NCBI GenBank assembly: GCA_017392525.1
Contig: JAFOVD010000046.1
Location: forward strand, 1-64,000
Source: Lachnospiraceae bacterium
GTDB lineage: Bacteria; Bacillota; Clostridia; Lachnospirales; Lachnospiraceae
Length of the DNA stretch: 64,000 nucleotides
Direction of reading: 5' to 3'
How positions within the stretch are numbered: the stretch's first letter is position 1; each line of letters begins with the position of its first letter. The position numbers and the translations under genes are program-made. The notes below the pieces were generated by a model. The model was not told the origin of the DNA. It saw only the letters and a list, made by a program, of their open reading frames with translations, and ran no database searches. Below, in pieces: positions 54,269 through 63,865 of the stretch.

Positions 54269-55564
54269 TCATAAACCCTTTGTTCTCTTCGCCCAAAAGG
54301 TAAAACCGGAATCCGACTTACCTGTCAAAGCCACTGATTCCTGCTGCAGTTGTTCATCCCAAATCGGAGTCACCACAGCCTCTTCAACCGTCTCACCGTA
54401 ACGAATCCAAACTCGATTTCCCACTACCTCCCATGTTCCTTGAATAGAAGCATTTTCATAGTAGTGGTCCTCACACAACTTCATTGGAGTTGCGACATGA
54501 ACGCCCTCCGGAAGCATCGGTTGAAAATGAATACGCTCGTATATTCCAATCAGCTTCCGCTCCAAGTCTTCACCTTCAACAACAGATAGCATCTCGCCTG
54601 CATACACCTCCGGACTTAGAAGTGGCCACCCATCCGTAGACCAGAACATTTTTCGCACCTGCATCATGAATGGCACATCTTCATAACGAAAATTCTTTTC
54701 TCGTATATGACAGAACAAATACCACTGTCCATCCGCATCGCGTAATACAGAATTATGCCCCGGCCCCATATATGCAGTGCCGTCATTCCATTCATAACCG
54801 GAAAATAGAAGGTACCCTGTTGCATTATAATTATCATCTACAGTTCTCATATCAACGTCTTTATAATCTAAAAAAGGCCCTGCTATATTTCTGCTTCTAG
54901 CCACACGTATATTGTAATCACTCTTAAGCGAACCATAGGAAACAAACAGATAATAACACTCTGTATCCGGATTATAAATCATATATGGGCCTTCTATTGC
55001 GGAACTCATCCACTCTGGGCGACGCGCAATCGAACGGCCAATCAAGATAGCGCAAGACTCATCGTCTTCAGGGGATAGTTCTGCTGCAAGACCTGTTTCC
55101 TCATCCAGTTTCAGCAGATACACACCTCCCCAGAAGGAACCATACACAAGGTACATCTCCCCCGTTTTCTGATCTCTAATGATATTTGCATCGATTGCAT
55201 TACACGGCATCTCATCCGTCGTCTTAATAACGATTCCCCTTGGTTCAAATGGTCCCTCAGGAGAACTTGACACTGCCAGGAAAATGCACGACTGGCGCAC
55301 TCCCCAACTGCTATTGGAACAGTAAAGACGATATTCGTCTCCTACTTTTACAATGTCTGGAGCCCAGATTTCCTCTGATTCTGTCCAGTTGACTGCCTCC
55401 TTCGGCGGTTTTTTTACAACTATGCCAACATCCTCCCAATGAATAAGATCAGAAGATTTCATACATTTTGCACCAGTACTGTATTCATAATACAGACCGG
55501 TTACATCATCCCGAAAAATTGCAGGATCATGTACCCCCCAGTATTTTAAAACATTCTTCTCCAT
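54269..55564 (-). CDS. Cytoplasmic GH43 arabinan-active enzyme
   Basis: A 431-residue five-bladed beta-propeller hydrolase without signal peptide. The general base Asp13 is in VHDPAIFRD, the pKa-modulating Asp125 in AIDANII, and the acid Glu191 in AIEGPYMIY. Extra C-terminal ~80 residues are beta-rich. The GSFWGG and YGSLKSDYNIRVARSRNIAGPF segments resemble endo-arabinanase-type subfamilies (GH43_4/5/6). Being cytoplasmic, it probably trims imported arabino-oligosaccharides. Last gene of the enzyme operon. Confidence 0.88.
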   Translation of the reverse strand: MEKNVLKYWGVHDPAIFRDDVTGLYYEYSTGAKCMKSSDLIHWEDVGIVVKKPPKEAVNWTESEEIWAPDIVKVGDEYRLYCSNSSWGVRQSCIFLAVSSSPEGPFEPRGIVIKTTDEMPCNAIDANIIRDQKTGEMYLVYGSFWGGVYLLKLDEETGLAAELSPEDDESCAILIGRSIARRPEWMSSAIEGPYMIYNPDTECYYLFVSYGSLKSDYNIRVARSRNIAGPFLDYKDVDMRTVDDNYNATGYLLFSGYEWNDGTAYMGPGHNSVLRDADGQWYLFCHIREKNFRYEDVPFMMQVRKMFWSTDGWPLLSPEVYAGEMLSVVEGEDLERKLIGIYERIHFQPMLPEGVHVATPMKLCEDHYYENASIQGTWEVVGNRVWIRYGETVEEAVVTPIWDEQLQQESVALTGKSDSGFTFWAKRTKGL

Positions 55565-55573
55565 TTTCTACCT

Positions 55574-55828
55574 CTACCAGAGATGCAACGGGCATTGTTT
55601 GTCATAAACAGCCGCACGTATCACCACATAGCATCCACAGGATAGGCATGTGCCATCTACCATCTTATCGCAGCACTCGCATTTACCCAATCGGTTCTCT
55701 AATTCTTTCTCGCTCGTCTTCTGCTCTTCCGGAAGCATACTTAATAATCGATCTCTGTATCTCAGCACATCATCCGGCAATGAATCTTTGACAGAACAGA
55801 TGCGGCATGTTCTGACCATATCACCCAT
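55574..55828 (-). CDS. Small Cys-rich DUF6171-like protein
   Basis: An 84-residue protein with two cysteine clusters: CRIC near the start, then CECC, C and CGC with a late CPLH. The first pairs with the last to suggest one or two zinc ribbons. A charged helix lies between. It resembles DUF6171, found mainly in Clostridia. GGAG precedes the ATG. It is embedded between arabinofuranosidase and GH43 genes, 9 and 19 bases from each, so it is co-transcribed. Function unknown. Confidence 0.75.
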   Translation of the reverse strand: MGDMVRTCRICSVKDSLPDDVLRYRDRLLSMLPEEQKTSEKELENRLGKCECCDKMVDGTCLSCGCYVVIRAAVYDKQCPLHLW

Positions 55829-55847
55829 ATATCATCTCTCCATATTC

Positions 55848-57350
55848 CTATTTCAAGCGCAATTCTACTACCGATGCAGGTGGTAAAATCACATGTAGTT
55901 CACCCTTCTCAGTCGAGAAATCCGCGAACTCCTTCTCTATAACCTTCGTCGGATTATCAAATGTATTATAATCGTGAATATCTCCGGAAATAATATGTGC
56001 TTCTTCTACAGAGAATTCACTATTCAACAGTTCAATGTCCAGTGTTTCCTCCTTATTTGCTGAAAGATTATTTACTGTAATGGTAACAACACCATCCTTG
56101 TCCATTGACGTTGATTCTGTAATAGTAGGCACCGACCATTCCTCCGGCCCGGTCTTTTCCACCCCTATCAACTGTGTTTCAAGCAGTGTAGCGCCCTGGT
56201 GATGACGATACATATGAAAGATATAATATGTCGGTGTAAGAAGCATCTTATCACCTTCTGTCAATATAACTGATTGAAGCACATTTACCATCTGCGCAAT
56301 ATTTGCCATCTTTACTCGATCACAATGTTTATTGAAAATATTCAGAGTTATTCCGGCAATCAATGCATCTCGAATGGTATTCTGCTGATACAGGAATCCA
56401 GGATTCGTACCCGGTTCTGCCGTATACCAACCGCCCCATTCATCAACAATCATGCCTATCTTTTTCTCCGGATCATATTCATCCATAATTTTTCCATGAC
56501 GTTCTACCAAAGTCTCCATATAGAGTGCTTTACTCAATGTCTTATACCATGTATCCTGGTCGAATTCAGTTGCTGAACCCTTAATATCCCAGCCCTCCGG
56601 ATGTACATAGTAATGAAGTGATAGGCCATCCATAAATCCATGAAATTGTGCCGGTGTATACTCGTGCGTTGTATCAAGAACTGTCTTTGTCCAATGATAA
56701 TCATCAACATTTGCACCACCACAAATCTTCTTTATTGGATTCTTCGGATCATAATTTCTCACATAGGTTTGATATTGTCGGTACAAATCTCCATAATACG
56801 ATGGTCTCATATTGCCACCGCAACCCCAGTTTTCATTTCCGACGCCAAAATAATCTACCTTCCAGGCTTCTTTATGTCCATTCTTTGCACGAAGTTCCGC
56901 CATAGGAGAAACTCCTTCAAATGTCATATATTCAACCCACTCGCTCATCTCACGAACAGATCCGCTTCCAACATTGCCATTTATATACGTCTTACAACCA
57001 AGCTGTCGGCATAATTCGAAATACTCGTGTGTACCAAAACTATTGTCTTCTACCACACCACCCCAATGCGTATTTATAATTTTCTTTCTACTGTTTTTTT
57101 CGCCAATTCCATCCATCCAATGATATTCATCAGCAAAGCATCCACCTGGCCAGCGAAGTACAGGCACTCGTATATTTTTTAATGCCTCCACAACATCCCT
57201 ACGCATGCCATTGACATTTGGAATATCTGAGTTTTCGCCCACATAGATTCCCTCATAAATGCCTCTACCAAGATGCTCTGCAAAATGTCCATAGATTTCA
57301 GGCTGTATCGTCTCGCCTAATGCATCTCTGTTAACCACTAATCTTGCCAT
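55848..57350 (-). CDS. abfA: GH51 alpha-L-arabinofuranosidase
   Basis: A 500-residue cytoplasmic enzyme releasing arabinose from arabino-oligosaccharides. The acid/base Glu173 is in GVGNENWG and the nucleophile Glu304 in [26 protein letters not shown] and [13 protein letters not shown] near the start are family motifs. A C-terminal beta domain follows from about 390. Standard length. Central gene of the enzyme operon. Confidence 0.95.
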   Translation of the reverse strand: MARLVVNRDALGETIQPEIYGHFAEHLGRGIYEGIYVGENSDIPNVNGMRRDVVEALKNIRVPVLRWPGGCFADEYHWMDGIGEKNSRKKIINTHWGGVVEDNSFGTHEYFELCRQLGCKTYINGNVGSGSVREMSEWVEYMTFEGVSPMAELRAKNGHKEAWKVDYFGVGNENWGCGGNMRPSYYGDLYRQYQTYVRNYDPKNPIKKICGGANVDDYHWTKTVLDTTHEYTPAQFHGFMDGLSLHYYVHPEGWDIKGSATEFDQDTWYKTLSKALYMETLVERHGKIMDEYDPEKKIGMIVDEWGGWYTAEPGTNPGFLYQQNTIRDALIAGITLNIFNKHCDRVKMANIAQMVNVLQSVILTEGDKMLLTPTYYIFHMYRHHQGATLLETQLIGVEKTGPEEWSVPTITESTSMDKDGVVTITVNNLSANKEETLDIELLNSEFSVEEAHIISGDIHDYNTFDNPTKVIEKEFADFSTEKGELHVILPPASVVELRLK

Positions 57351-57402
57351 TATCTTCTCCTTATTTCTGTCCCTTACAAAACTACACTGTCCTACTGTAT
57401 CT

Positions 57403-58908
57403 CTATTTTAGATACTGAATCGCCCATATCGTCTGATTATTATCTCCAACTGCAGAAAACACCCGCGTATTATTTCCGGCTTCATCGAGCATATCTGAAA
57501 ATACTCCTTTGTAATCTATTCCATCCAACGTAAATGTAACAAAATTGCTATCTTTCTTTAATGAGTACGTACCAACATATTGCTCATCTTCACTGGAAAT
57601 CTTGCCATCCTTCAACGTACATTCCACAGTTTCATTTATCAAACTACCAACATCGATACCATGATTTAAAATGTAGTACCTTCCTTCCAAATCTCCTTCA
57701 GAATATTCCGATAGGCTTGTCTCAGTTTCATTCGCTTCAAAGGGCGAAATCGTATACCATCCGTCTTCATTCATAAACATCTGATGAATTCGCGGTTCAT
57801 GATATTCTTCACCATCGTCAAATCTCTGATGATAGACAATATACTTTGTATTATCATTTCCTGTAAAAATCGACTGTCCCCCCGGTGCCATATAGGTCAC
57901 ATCCAGACTTGGTAACGTATAATTTCCCATCATCTTAATACCATAGTTGGAATAATCTTCCTGAGCCTCCAATGAGTTACCTTTTGCATCAACATATGGT
58001 CCAGTGACATTTTCACTTCTAAATTGACGAATCTGATAACCACCATTGCTCTGAAGACTACCATAGGATACAAATAAATAGTAGTATCCTGTATTTTTAT
58101 TATAATCAATGTATGGACCTTCTATTGCGTGAATTCCACCACCGGCAATTCTCGTTCCAAAATACGGATCTGTGTTATCTGACACACCATCCAGATGCAT
58201 CGGAAGCCCCGTACTTGGATCTAACTGCAATAGGAAAATACCACCTGACCAGGAACCATACGTAAGCCACTGGTTACCATCTGAATCCTCGAAGACAGCA
58301 GGATCTATGCAATTCGGCCATAAATCCTTATCATATCCGCCATATTCATAATATCTGTCCAGATTGGCATCCTCGCCCAATATTGATTTTACATTCGTTT
58401 GATCTACAGTATTCTTATCCCATCCGGAATACAAAAAATTCGTCACATATTCGTAGGGACCTTCAGGAGTATCCGCCTGTGCAAGACATAAATTTGACTT
58501 AATATCACTGGAAGTAGTACAAAAATACATCAGATACTTGTTCATCACCTTATTGTAATATATGTTGGAAGCCCATATAGAATAGCCACCGTCGCTATTT
58601 TTCCCAACATATGCAAAAGCTTCCATGTCACCCTTAAAGATATTGGCAAACATATTACTGCCGTTAGCAATATAATTCCAGTTTTGCAAATCACTCGAAG
58701 ATGCAAGTATCTGGTGCGAACCGGTCATATAATATAAACCGTCCGCACCAACAATAATCTGAGGATCATGACATGATATTCCTGTACTTACAGATCCTTT
58801 TTTTATTTCATCTTTGGAAAGAGAATTAGATCTTCCAACACATCCAGCGAAAGAAATCATACACAAAACAAGTATCAGTAACGCACTAACCACTTTTCTC
58901 TGTTTCAT
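57403..58908 (-). CDS. Lipoprotein GH43 endo-arabinanase-type enzyme
   Basis: A 501-residue surface lipoprotein; the ATG at 58908 (AAAGGTG upstream) gives a signal peptide with lipobox FAGC at Cys23. The GH43 propeller has Asp48 in SCHDPQ, Asp202 in CIDPAVFED and Glu263 in [29 protein letters not shown] and [14 protein letters not shown] match endo-arabinanase subfamilies (GH43_4/5/6). A C-terminal ~95-residue beta domain ([14 protein letters not shown]) is typical of AbnB-like enzymes. It likely cuts arabinan outside the cell to feed the importer. Confidence 0.9.
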   Translation of the reverse strand: MKQRKVVSALLILVLCMISFAGCVGRSNSLSKDEIKKGSVSTGISCHDPQIIVGADGLYYMTGSHQILASSSDLQNWNYIANGSNMFANIFKGDMEAFAYVGKNSDGGYSIWASNIYYNKVMNKYLMYFCTTSSDIKSNLCLAQADTPEGPYEYVTNFLYSGWDKNTVDQTNVKSILGEDANLDRYYEYGGYDKDLWPNCIDPAVFEDSDGNQWLTYGSWSGGIFLLQLDPSTGLPMHLDGVSDNTDPYFGTRIAGGGIHAIEGPYIDYNKNTGYYYLFVSYGSLQSNGGYQIRQFRSENVTGPYVDAKGNSLEAQEDYSNYGIKMMGNYTLPSLDVTYMAPGGQSIFTGNDNTKYIVYHQRFDDGEEYHEPRIHQMFMNEDGWYTISPFEANETETSLSEYSEGDLEGRYYILNHGIDVGSLINETVECTLKDGKISSEDEQYVGTYSLKKDSNFVTFTLDGIDYKGVFSDMLDEAGNNTRVFSAVGDNNQTIWAIQYLK

Positions 58909-58918
58909 TTCTTCACCT

Positions 58919-59890
58919 TTAACCGGAAATAACATCCATTTGATCATACGAGAAAACAGGACGATTATCTGCGTCCCAATCCACCCGCATCAAAAAAGCG
59001 TGACGATTTGGATTATAAAGAGGATTGCCTACGATTTCCTCTTCTGTTCTGGCATGAAATACCATGATATCCTCGCCATTTTTGCCCTTCGTAAATGAAT
59101 TATGTCCCGGCCCATAAATACCTTTTTTATGATCGGAAGAAAGTACCGGTTTCGCCTCTTTTTCCCACGAGCGAGGATCCAACAGATTGCTTCCACTTTT
59201 TGCTGAAAGCATACCAATACAATAAGCCGGGCCTGTATCTGAAGCAGAATATGTCAAGTAGATTCTATCATCTTTCTTCAGAATTGCCGGGCCCTCATTT
59301 ACCCAGAACCCTACTCGTTCCCAATCATAATCCGGTGTTGAAAGTAAGACTTGAACTGTTTTTAATTTACAAGGATTCTCCATTTTTGCGATATATAGGT
59401 TAGAAATTTGTTTCCCTACGCCTACCTTTTCAGCCCATACAATATAGTGCTCCCCTGCATCCTCAAATACAGTGGCATCCAACGAAAATGCTCTAAAGGA
59501 GAATTCATCATCATCCGCACCCTGAACCATGCCTTTCTCTATCCACGCATCAGTCATAGGATCTACCCCTGTACATTCCAGTACATAAGGGCGAATCTTC
59601 CATATATCATCACGTTCTCCGGCTGCAAAATAAATGTAGTAGCGCCCATCAAAAAAATGCATCTCAGGAGCCCACACATGCTTACTCATCGGACCATCTT
59701 CATGTTTCTTCCAAATGGTTATTTCTTCAGCATCTTTCAGTCCTTCGAGTGTTTCGCTACGCCGTAATATGATACAGTCATAAGCTGGTACAGAGGCCGT
59801 AAAATAGTAATAACCATTGTACTGGCACACATATGGATCGGCTCTTTGCACAATCCATGGACTAATCCCTGTTTCAGTTATTTGATTCAT
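58919..59890 (-). CDS. Cytoplasmic GH43 arabinofuranosidase-type enzyme
   Basis: A 323-residue GH43 enzyme without signal peptide. Asp18 in QRADPYV, Asp138 in SLDATVFED and Glu199 in VNEGPAILK form the catalytic set. The sequence pattern (SKHVWAPEMHFFDGRYYIYFAA, YGPGHNSFTKGKNGE) is like exo-acting subfamily 26 enzymes that release arabinose from alpha-1,5-arabino-oligosaccharides. The ATG at 59890 has GGGAG upstream. First gene of the enzyme operon. Confidence 0.9.
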   Translation of the reverse strand: MNQITETGISPWIVQRADPYVCQYNGYYYFTASVPAYDCIILRRSETLEGLKDAEEITIWKKHEDGPMSKHVWAPEMHFFDGRYYIYFAAGERDDIWKIRPYVLECTGVDPMTDAWIEKGMVQGADDDEFSFRAFSLDATVFEDAGEHYIVWAEKVGVGKQISNLYIAKMENPCKLKTVQVLLSTPDYDWERVGFWVNEGPAILKKDDRIYLTYSASDTGPAYCIGMLSAKSGSNLLDPRSWEKEAKPVLSSDHKKGIYGPGHNSFTKGKNGEDIMVFHARTEEEIVGNPLYNPNRHAFLMRVDWDADNRPVFSYDQMDVISG

Positions 59891-59931
59891 TTTTATTTCT
59901 CCCAATCTCAACTTCTTAAATCGGGAGGTAC

Positions 59932-59947
59932 TTTAGATTATTTTAAA
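59932..59947. promoter_or_regulatory. Operator-like palindrome D (TTTAG-N6-TTAAA)
   Basis: TTTAG, six bases, TTAAA, in the leader of the enzyme operon just downstream of the expected transcription start. Confidence 0.45.
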
Positions 59948-59951
59948 CTTT

Positions 59952-59967
59952 TTTAGAACTGTCTAAA
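59952..59967. promoter_or_regulatory. Operator-like palindrome E (TTTAG-N6-CTAAA)
   Basis: A perfect TTTAG/CTAAA palindrome (in fact TTTAGA/TCTAAA) touching the -10 box of the enzyme operon and covering its start region. Ideal for repression. Confidence 0.6.
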
Positions 59968-59995
59968 TTATATAATTCTTTTCTACCATTTGCAA
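59967..59995 (-). promoter_or_regulatory. Promoter of the arabinan enzyme operon
   Basis: TTGCAA (59995-59990) and a perfect TATAAT (59972-59967) on the minus strand with a 17-base spacer. Confidence 0.8.
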
Positions 59996-60024
59996 GAAAA
60001 ATCTTTATATCATTTTTATTTTAT

Positions 60025-60053
60025 TTGACAAAGAAATACTTAGCCGATATTAT
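60025..60053 (+). promoter_or_regulatory. Promoter of tcdA
   Basis: A perfect TTGACA (60025-60030) and TATTAT (60048-60053), spacer 17, about 37 bases before the start codon. No regulatory palindrome is seen, consistent with constitutive expression. Confidence 0.85.
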
Positions 60054-60090
60054 ATACCCATTGCATTAGTAGGTATATGGAGAAATAACA

Positions 60091-60843
60091 ATGTTAAATG
60101 AATTTTCAAGAACTCAATTATTATATGGAAAAGACGCTATGGACAAACTCTCTAACTGCAGAATTGCAGTATTTGGCGTCGGTGGTGTAGGTGGATATGT
60201 AGTAGAAGCACTTGTTCGATCTGGAATCGGCGCTATAGATTTGATTGACGATGATAAAGTCTGTCTCACAAATATCAATCGACAGATTTTAGCCACCAGA
60301 AAAACCGTTGGAAAATACAAAGTCGATGTTGCTGAAGCAAGAATCGCTGAAATTTCACCAAAATGTCATGTTAGAACATATAAAACATTCTATCTTCCTG
60401 AAACACAGGATCAATTTGATTTCACTGATTATGATTACATTGTCGATGCAATCGACACCGTTACGGGTAAATTGACAATTATCGAAAATGCCAAAGCAGC
60501 AAACGTTCCGGTGATTTCCTCAATGGGAGCCGGAAACAAGGTAAATCCGGCTGCATTTGAGGTTGCAGACATCTACGACACATCAATCTGCCCTCTTGCC
60601 AAAGTCATGCGGCGCGAGTGCAGACGACGTGGTATAGAGTCCTTAAAAGTCGTTTATTCAAAAGAAAAGCCAATACGCCCATTTGAAGATATGTCTATCA
60701 GCTGCAGACAGCATTGCATCTGTCCGCCGGGAACCGTCCATAAATGCACAGAGCGAAGAGACATCCCGGGTTCCACTGCATTTGTTCCATCTGTTGTTGG
60801 ACTGATTATCGCCGGCGAAATCATAAACGACTTAACAGCATAG
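60091..60843 (+). CDS. tcdA: tRNA threonylcarbamoyladenosine dehydratase
   Basis: E1-like enzyme of 250 residues that cyclises t6A37 of tRNA in an ATP-dependent step. FGVGGVGGYVVEALVRSGIG is the nucleotide-binding motif, DDKVCLTNINRQILA the ThiF-family signature, and YIVDAIDTVTGK and SSMGAGNKVNP are TcdA blocks. ATG at 60091, GGAG upstream. Monocistronic, convergent with the next gene with two bases between. Confidence 0.93.
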   Translation: MLNEFSRTQLLYGKDAMDKLSNCRIAVFGVGGVGGYVVEALVRSGIGAIDLIDDDKVCLTNINRQILATRKTVGKYKVDVAEARIAEISPKCHVRTYKTFYLPETQDQFDFTDYDYIVDAIDTVTGKLTIIENAKAANVPVISSMGAGNKVNPAAFEVADIYDTSICPLAKVMRRECRRRGIESLKVVYSKEKPIRPFEDMSISCRQHCICPPGTVHKCTERRDIPGSTAFVPSVVGLIIAGEIINDLTA

Positions 60844-60845
60844 TT

Positions 60846-61268
60846 TTAGAACATCTTTCCGGTATAGCCTTCTCTTGGCATCATTTCAAAGTCATATGTC
60901 TTAAGATCTTCAATACTCATAAGATTTGTATGACTTCCTTCATGGATCATCAGATTAGATGATTCTCCAAGCTGTACTACGATAACAGGCTTCTGTGTTG
61001 CATATGCATATCCGCATTCCCAGGCTGTACCGGAATCGCTGTAATTACCCCAATAAAGCATTACAACAGCTTCTGCCCAATCAATTCCAGCCTTATCATT
61101 CAGGAAGGTCTCTTTACTCCAATCAGGCTTTCCTACATTTCCATCACGAACTTCATGTTCTCTTGGTGAAAATACTGAAAAACCACGGCCCTTCAAGATT
61201 TCCTCAACCTGTCCAAGAGCTTCGCATTCTTTTTCATTAAAAAATGGTGATGCAATATATATTCTCAT
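60846..61268 (-). CDS. Nucleoside 2-deoxyribosyltransferase-like protein
   Basis: A 140-residue protein of the nucleoside 2-deoxyribosyltransferase family, which exchange bases on deoxynucleosides or hydrolyse nucleotides. IYIASPFFNEKE at the start, the DKAGIDWAEAVVMLYWG strand and the SGTAWECGYAYA motif with the probable catalytic Glu are visible. The ATG at 61268 has AGGG upstream. Substrate unknown. Confidence 0.85.
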   Translation of the reverse strand: MRIYIASPFFNEKECEALGQVEEILKGRGFSVFSPREHEVRDGNVGKPDWSKETFLNDKAGIDWAEAVVMLYWGNYSDSGTAWECGYAYATQKPVIVVQLGESSNLMIHEGSHTNLMSIEDLKTYDFEMMPREGYTGKMF

Positions 61269-61343
61269 TACACTTTCCCTCACTAATCTACATTATTTGT
61301 GTCCAAAACACATTCCTAACGTATTTTATATGGATTACATCCG

Positions 61344-61369
61344 TTTTGCAAGACAGATATCTTGCAAAA
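61344..61369. repeat. Perfect 10-base inverted repeat
   Basis: TTTTGCAAGA and TCTTGCAAAA around CAGATA, upstream of the deoxyribosyltransferase gene and next to the terminator at 61366-61399. It could be an operator or part of the termination region. Confidence 0.5.
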
Positions 61370-61399
61370 AAGAGCGCGCATATCAAATGCACGCTCTTT
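61366..61399 (-). terminator. Terminator after desulfoferrodoxin gene
   Basis: GAGCGTGCAT and ATGCGCGCTC on the minus strand pair with one wobble around a five-base loop, followed by TTTTTT. It ends the rubrerythrin-desulfoferrodoxin transcript. Confidence 0.85.
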
Positions 61400-61434
61400 C
61401 ATTCGTCCGTTATATATTATATATTTCCACGAAT

Positions 61435-61812
61435 TTACATTTCTTTCTTCCAAAGTCCATGAAGATTACAGTATTCATATACAGCCACTACTTTTTCCCC
61501 GTCAGTAAGGCTAAACTCTGCTGCCGGAGCCTCCCCAACTGTGAGATCTTTCTTATGGAATCCCTGGTTTGTCTCAACAACAATGAATGAGATATGATGT
61601 TCTTCAAGCATTGGATGCTCTACTTCACCAACTACAACCTTAACTTTGTTTCCGTCTACTGTAACAGCCGGCACATGTTTTTCTGTTGCTGCATCCGTTG
61701 TATTCGCCTTAAGCTCTACCATATCCTGTCCACAGCAAACCAGTGTACCTGCCTTCTTGTCCTCAACAAACGTCACAAAATTCCCGCATACACTACACTT
61801 GTAAAAAACCAT
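61435..61812 (-). CDS. dfx: Desulfoferrodoxin (superoxide reductase)
   Basis: Reduces superoxide to peroxide without making oxygen, 125 residues. The N-terminal desulforedoxin iron centre has Cys6, Cys9, Cys26 and Cys27. The catalytic centre has the EKHVP motif (Glu44, Lys45, His46), His66, His72, Cys115 and His118. Length and both centres match class I enzymes. It follows rubrerythrin by 36 bases, so peroxide made here is likely removed by that enzyme. Confidence 0.96.
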   Translation of the reverse strand: MVFYKCSVCGNFVTFVEDKKAGTLVCCGQDMVELKANTTDAATEKHVPAVTVDGNKVKVVVGEVEHPMLEEHHISFIVVETNQGFHKKDLTVGEAPAAEFSLTDGEKVVAVYEYCNLHGLWKKEM

Positions 61813-61848
61813 ACTACTCCTCCTTTTCCGGATACTTGATCCACTATA

Positions 61849-62388
61849 TTAATAGTTTTCTTCTCGAACCTCGAAATAACTCTGTGGATGATGACATACA
61901 GGGCAAACCTCTGGCGCCTCTGTACCAACTACTACATGGCCGCAATTACGGCATTCCCACATTGTCACACCGGATTTTTTGAAGACTTCCATCTCCTCCA
62001 CATTGTGAAGAAGTTTTCTGTAACGTTCTTCATGCATCTTCTCAATGGCCGCTACACCACGGAACTGTTCTGCCAGTTCATGGAAGCCCTCTTCATCAGC
62101 ATCTTTTGCCATCTGATCATACATATCAGTCCACTCGAAGTTCTCACCATCAGCTGCTGCCTTGAGGTTCTCAGCAGTATCTCCAAGCATACCAAGATGC
62201 TTAAACCAAAGTTTTGCATGCTCCTTTTCATTTTCTGCTGTTTTTAAGAATAATGCTGCAATCTGCTCATATCCGGCCTTTTTCGCAACAGATGCGAAAT
62301 AAGTATACTTATTTCTGGCCTGTGATTCCCCTGCAAATGCCTGAAGTAAATTCTGTTCTGTCTTTGTACCTGCATATTTATTGCTCAT
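61849..62388 (-). CDS. rbr: Rubrerythrin (NADH peroxidase)
   Basis: A 179-residue non-haem iron peroxidase. The diiron four-helix domain has [15 protein letters not shown] and [11 protein letters not shown], with [29 protein letters not shown] as the second pair of helices; the C-terminal rubredoxin domain has ECRNCGH and CPVCHHP. GGGAGG precedes the ATG. Own promoter at 62458-62430; PerR is encoded directly upstream. Confidence 0.96.
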   Translation of the reverse strand: MSNKYAGTKTEQNLLQAFAGESQARNKYTYFASVAKKAGYEQIAALFLKTAENEKEHAKLWFKHLGMLGDTAENLKAAADGENFEWTDMYDQMAKDADEEGFHELAEQFRGVAAIEKMHEERYRKLLHNVEEMEVFKKSGVTMWECRNCGHVVVGTEAPEVCPVCHHPQSYFEVREENY

Positions 62389-62429
62389 GTTTTTCCTCCC
62401 AATATTAAAGATTACTGTCTACAACTCTC

Positions 62430-62458
62430 ATTCTAACTGATTAAAAAGAAAAAGTCAA
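62430..62458 (-). promoter_or_regulatory. Promoter of rbr
   Basis: TTGACT (62458-62453) and TAGAAT (62435-62430) on the minus strand with a 17-base spacer, in the 73-base gap after perR. Confidence 0.75.
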
Positions 62459-62461
62459 CGC

Positions 62462-62860
62462 CTAATCAGGAATCATTCTCATTATGCACTTTTCGCACAA
62501 TCCGTAGAAGTACGCAGAATGCCCTTCGATTTTGCCATCTGTAAAACTTTCAGCCAAAACATCCACATGGGTCATCCACGGCATATCCAAATCGGAAACC
62601 GCGCCGCATTTCCTGCACACAAAATGATAATGTTTCTCAATATTCGGATCAAATCTATCCTGCTCTTCTCCTACATCCAGCCTTACAATTTCGCCATCTT
62701 CTTCCAGAAGCGCAAGATTTCTATAAACTGTTCCAAGACTAATGGACGGAAACTCCTCTCGGACAGCCTCGTAAATCATCTCAGCCGTAGGATGATCTTT
62801 ACGCCCCTCCAGATAAGCTCGAATACTCTCTCTCTGTTTGCTGAATCTTCTCTTTACCAT
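62462..62860 (-). CDS. perR: PerR/Fur-family peroxide-type regulator
   Basis: A 132-residue metal-dependent repressor. The winged helix spans ~5-75 (HPTAEMIYEAVREEFPSISLGTVYRNL), then DRFDPNIEKHYHFVCRKCG gives the PerR-like Asp and His ligands and one CxxC, and CEKC near the end completes the zinc site. The RFD motif and position next to rbr and dfx favour PerR over Fur. A palindrome lies 21 bases upstream of the start, consistent with autoregulation. Confidence 0.88.
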   Translation of the reverse strand: MVKRRFSKQRESIRAYLEGRKDHPTAEMIYEAVREEFPSISLGTVYRNLALLEEDGEIVRLDVGEEQDRFDPNIEKHYHFVCRKCGAVSDLDMPWMTHVDVLAESFTDGKIEGHSAYFYGLCEKCIMRMIPD

Positions 62861-62880
62861 ATCTATTTCCTCTCAAACAA

Positions 62881-62922
62881 AAATAAGAATCATCACTTTA
62901 ATAATAGTAATGATTCCTATTT
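62881..62922. promoter_or_regulatory. Long palindrome upstream of perR
   Basis: Arms AAATAAGAATCATCACT (62881-62897) and AGTAATGATTCCTATTT (62906-62922) match at 15 of 17 positions around eight bases. The ATGATT/AATCAT units are typical of Fur/PerR operators. Confidence 0.6.
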
Positions 62923-62934
62923 ATGTCAAGATAT

Positions 62935-63840
62935 TTATGATGGGACTGCAATTTTAACTGCATTCTCAACAATCTCAATTGTAAAATGATTTTCCTCGAT
63001 TACCTCTCCATCCAGAGAATATGCGAATCCCTTCGGCGCCTGTACCTCAACGATCTTCGCCTGCCGGTATACCAACATGTCCTTCATATCCTGCCGGTCC
63101 AGATGTTCTCCATTGGTATATGGTTTCAGAAGCTTTAAAAATCTCGGTATAGAGACCGGCTTCACCATACAGACTTCCATCAGCCCATCATCCACCTTGG
63201 CTCTCGGCGCACATCTAAACTGTCCGCCCACATACTGGCCATTGGCTACCGTACAGAGCATCGCTACACCCTCAGGATTCAGAAGTTCTCCATCAGCAAT
63301 AATTCGAAGCTCATTTCTCCGTCCGTGAAGCATCGCCTTCATAACGCCCTTCATATAATCATTCTTATTGCCATGTCCGGTTTTTTCGCGATTTTCATTG
63401 ATTACCCGCGCAACATATGTGTCAAAACCGAAATGAACCACATTATCCGCATAACGGTCTCCAACCTTGAGTAAATCCATTGGTCTAGCCTCACAGCTCA
63501 CCAGTTTCTCAATATCAAGGAAATGATCCACTTCCCCAAAAGCCTTCACGAAATCATTTCCACTGCCACAGGGATATACAGAAAAGCTGGCATTCGGATT
63601 GCGAACCACTCCGTTCACCACTTCGTTTACGGTTCCATCGCCTCCACAGGCAATAAATCGAACCTCTTCTTCCGGGTGCTCCAGACTCCATTTCCTGATA
63701 AAATCTGTCGCATCACCAACCCCTTTTGTTTCATAAACATCTGCACGCAAATACGATGGAAGATTGTCCACCGCTCTACGTATCTCAAGCAATTTATTCT
63801 CCGCTCCCGCATGGGGATTCACTATAAATATATTTCTCAT
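62935..63840 (-). CDS. Diacylglycerol kinase-like lipid kinase (YegS/DgkB type)
   Basis: A 301-residue kinase of the DAGK catalytic family. IVNPHAGAENK near the start, the ATP-binding FIACGGDGTVNEVVNGV motif at ~80, YPCGSGNDFVKAFG and a C-terminal LDGEV motif are present. Family members phosphorylate diacylglycerol or related lipids. The ATG at 63840 has GGAGGG upstream; a TTG at 63852 is the alternative. Confidence 0.9.
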   Translation of the reverse strand: MRNIFIVNPHAGAENKLLEIRRAVDNLPSYLRADVYETKGVGDATDFIRKWSLEHPEEEVRFIACGGDGTVNEVVNGVVRNPNASFSVYPCGSGNDFVKAFGEVDHFLDIEKLVSCEARPMDLLKVGDRYADNVVHFGFDTYVARVINENREKTGHGNKNDYMKGVMKAMLHGRRNELRIIADGELLNPEGVAMLCTVANGQYVGGQFRCAPRAKVDDGLMEVCMVKPVSIPRFLKLLKPYTNGEHLDRQDMKDMLVYRQAKIVEVQAPKGFAYSLDGEVIEENHFTIEIVENAVKIAVPS

Positions 63841-63865
63841 AAAACCCTCCAAGTAATCCCTGTTG

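Noticed and set aside
62519..62989. A 156-codon plus-strand frame across perR and its upstream region
   Set aside because: Antisense to perR, and its extension runs through the operator palindrome; no start signal.
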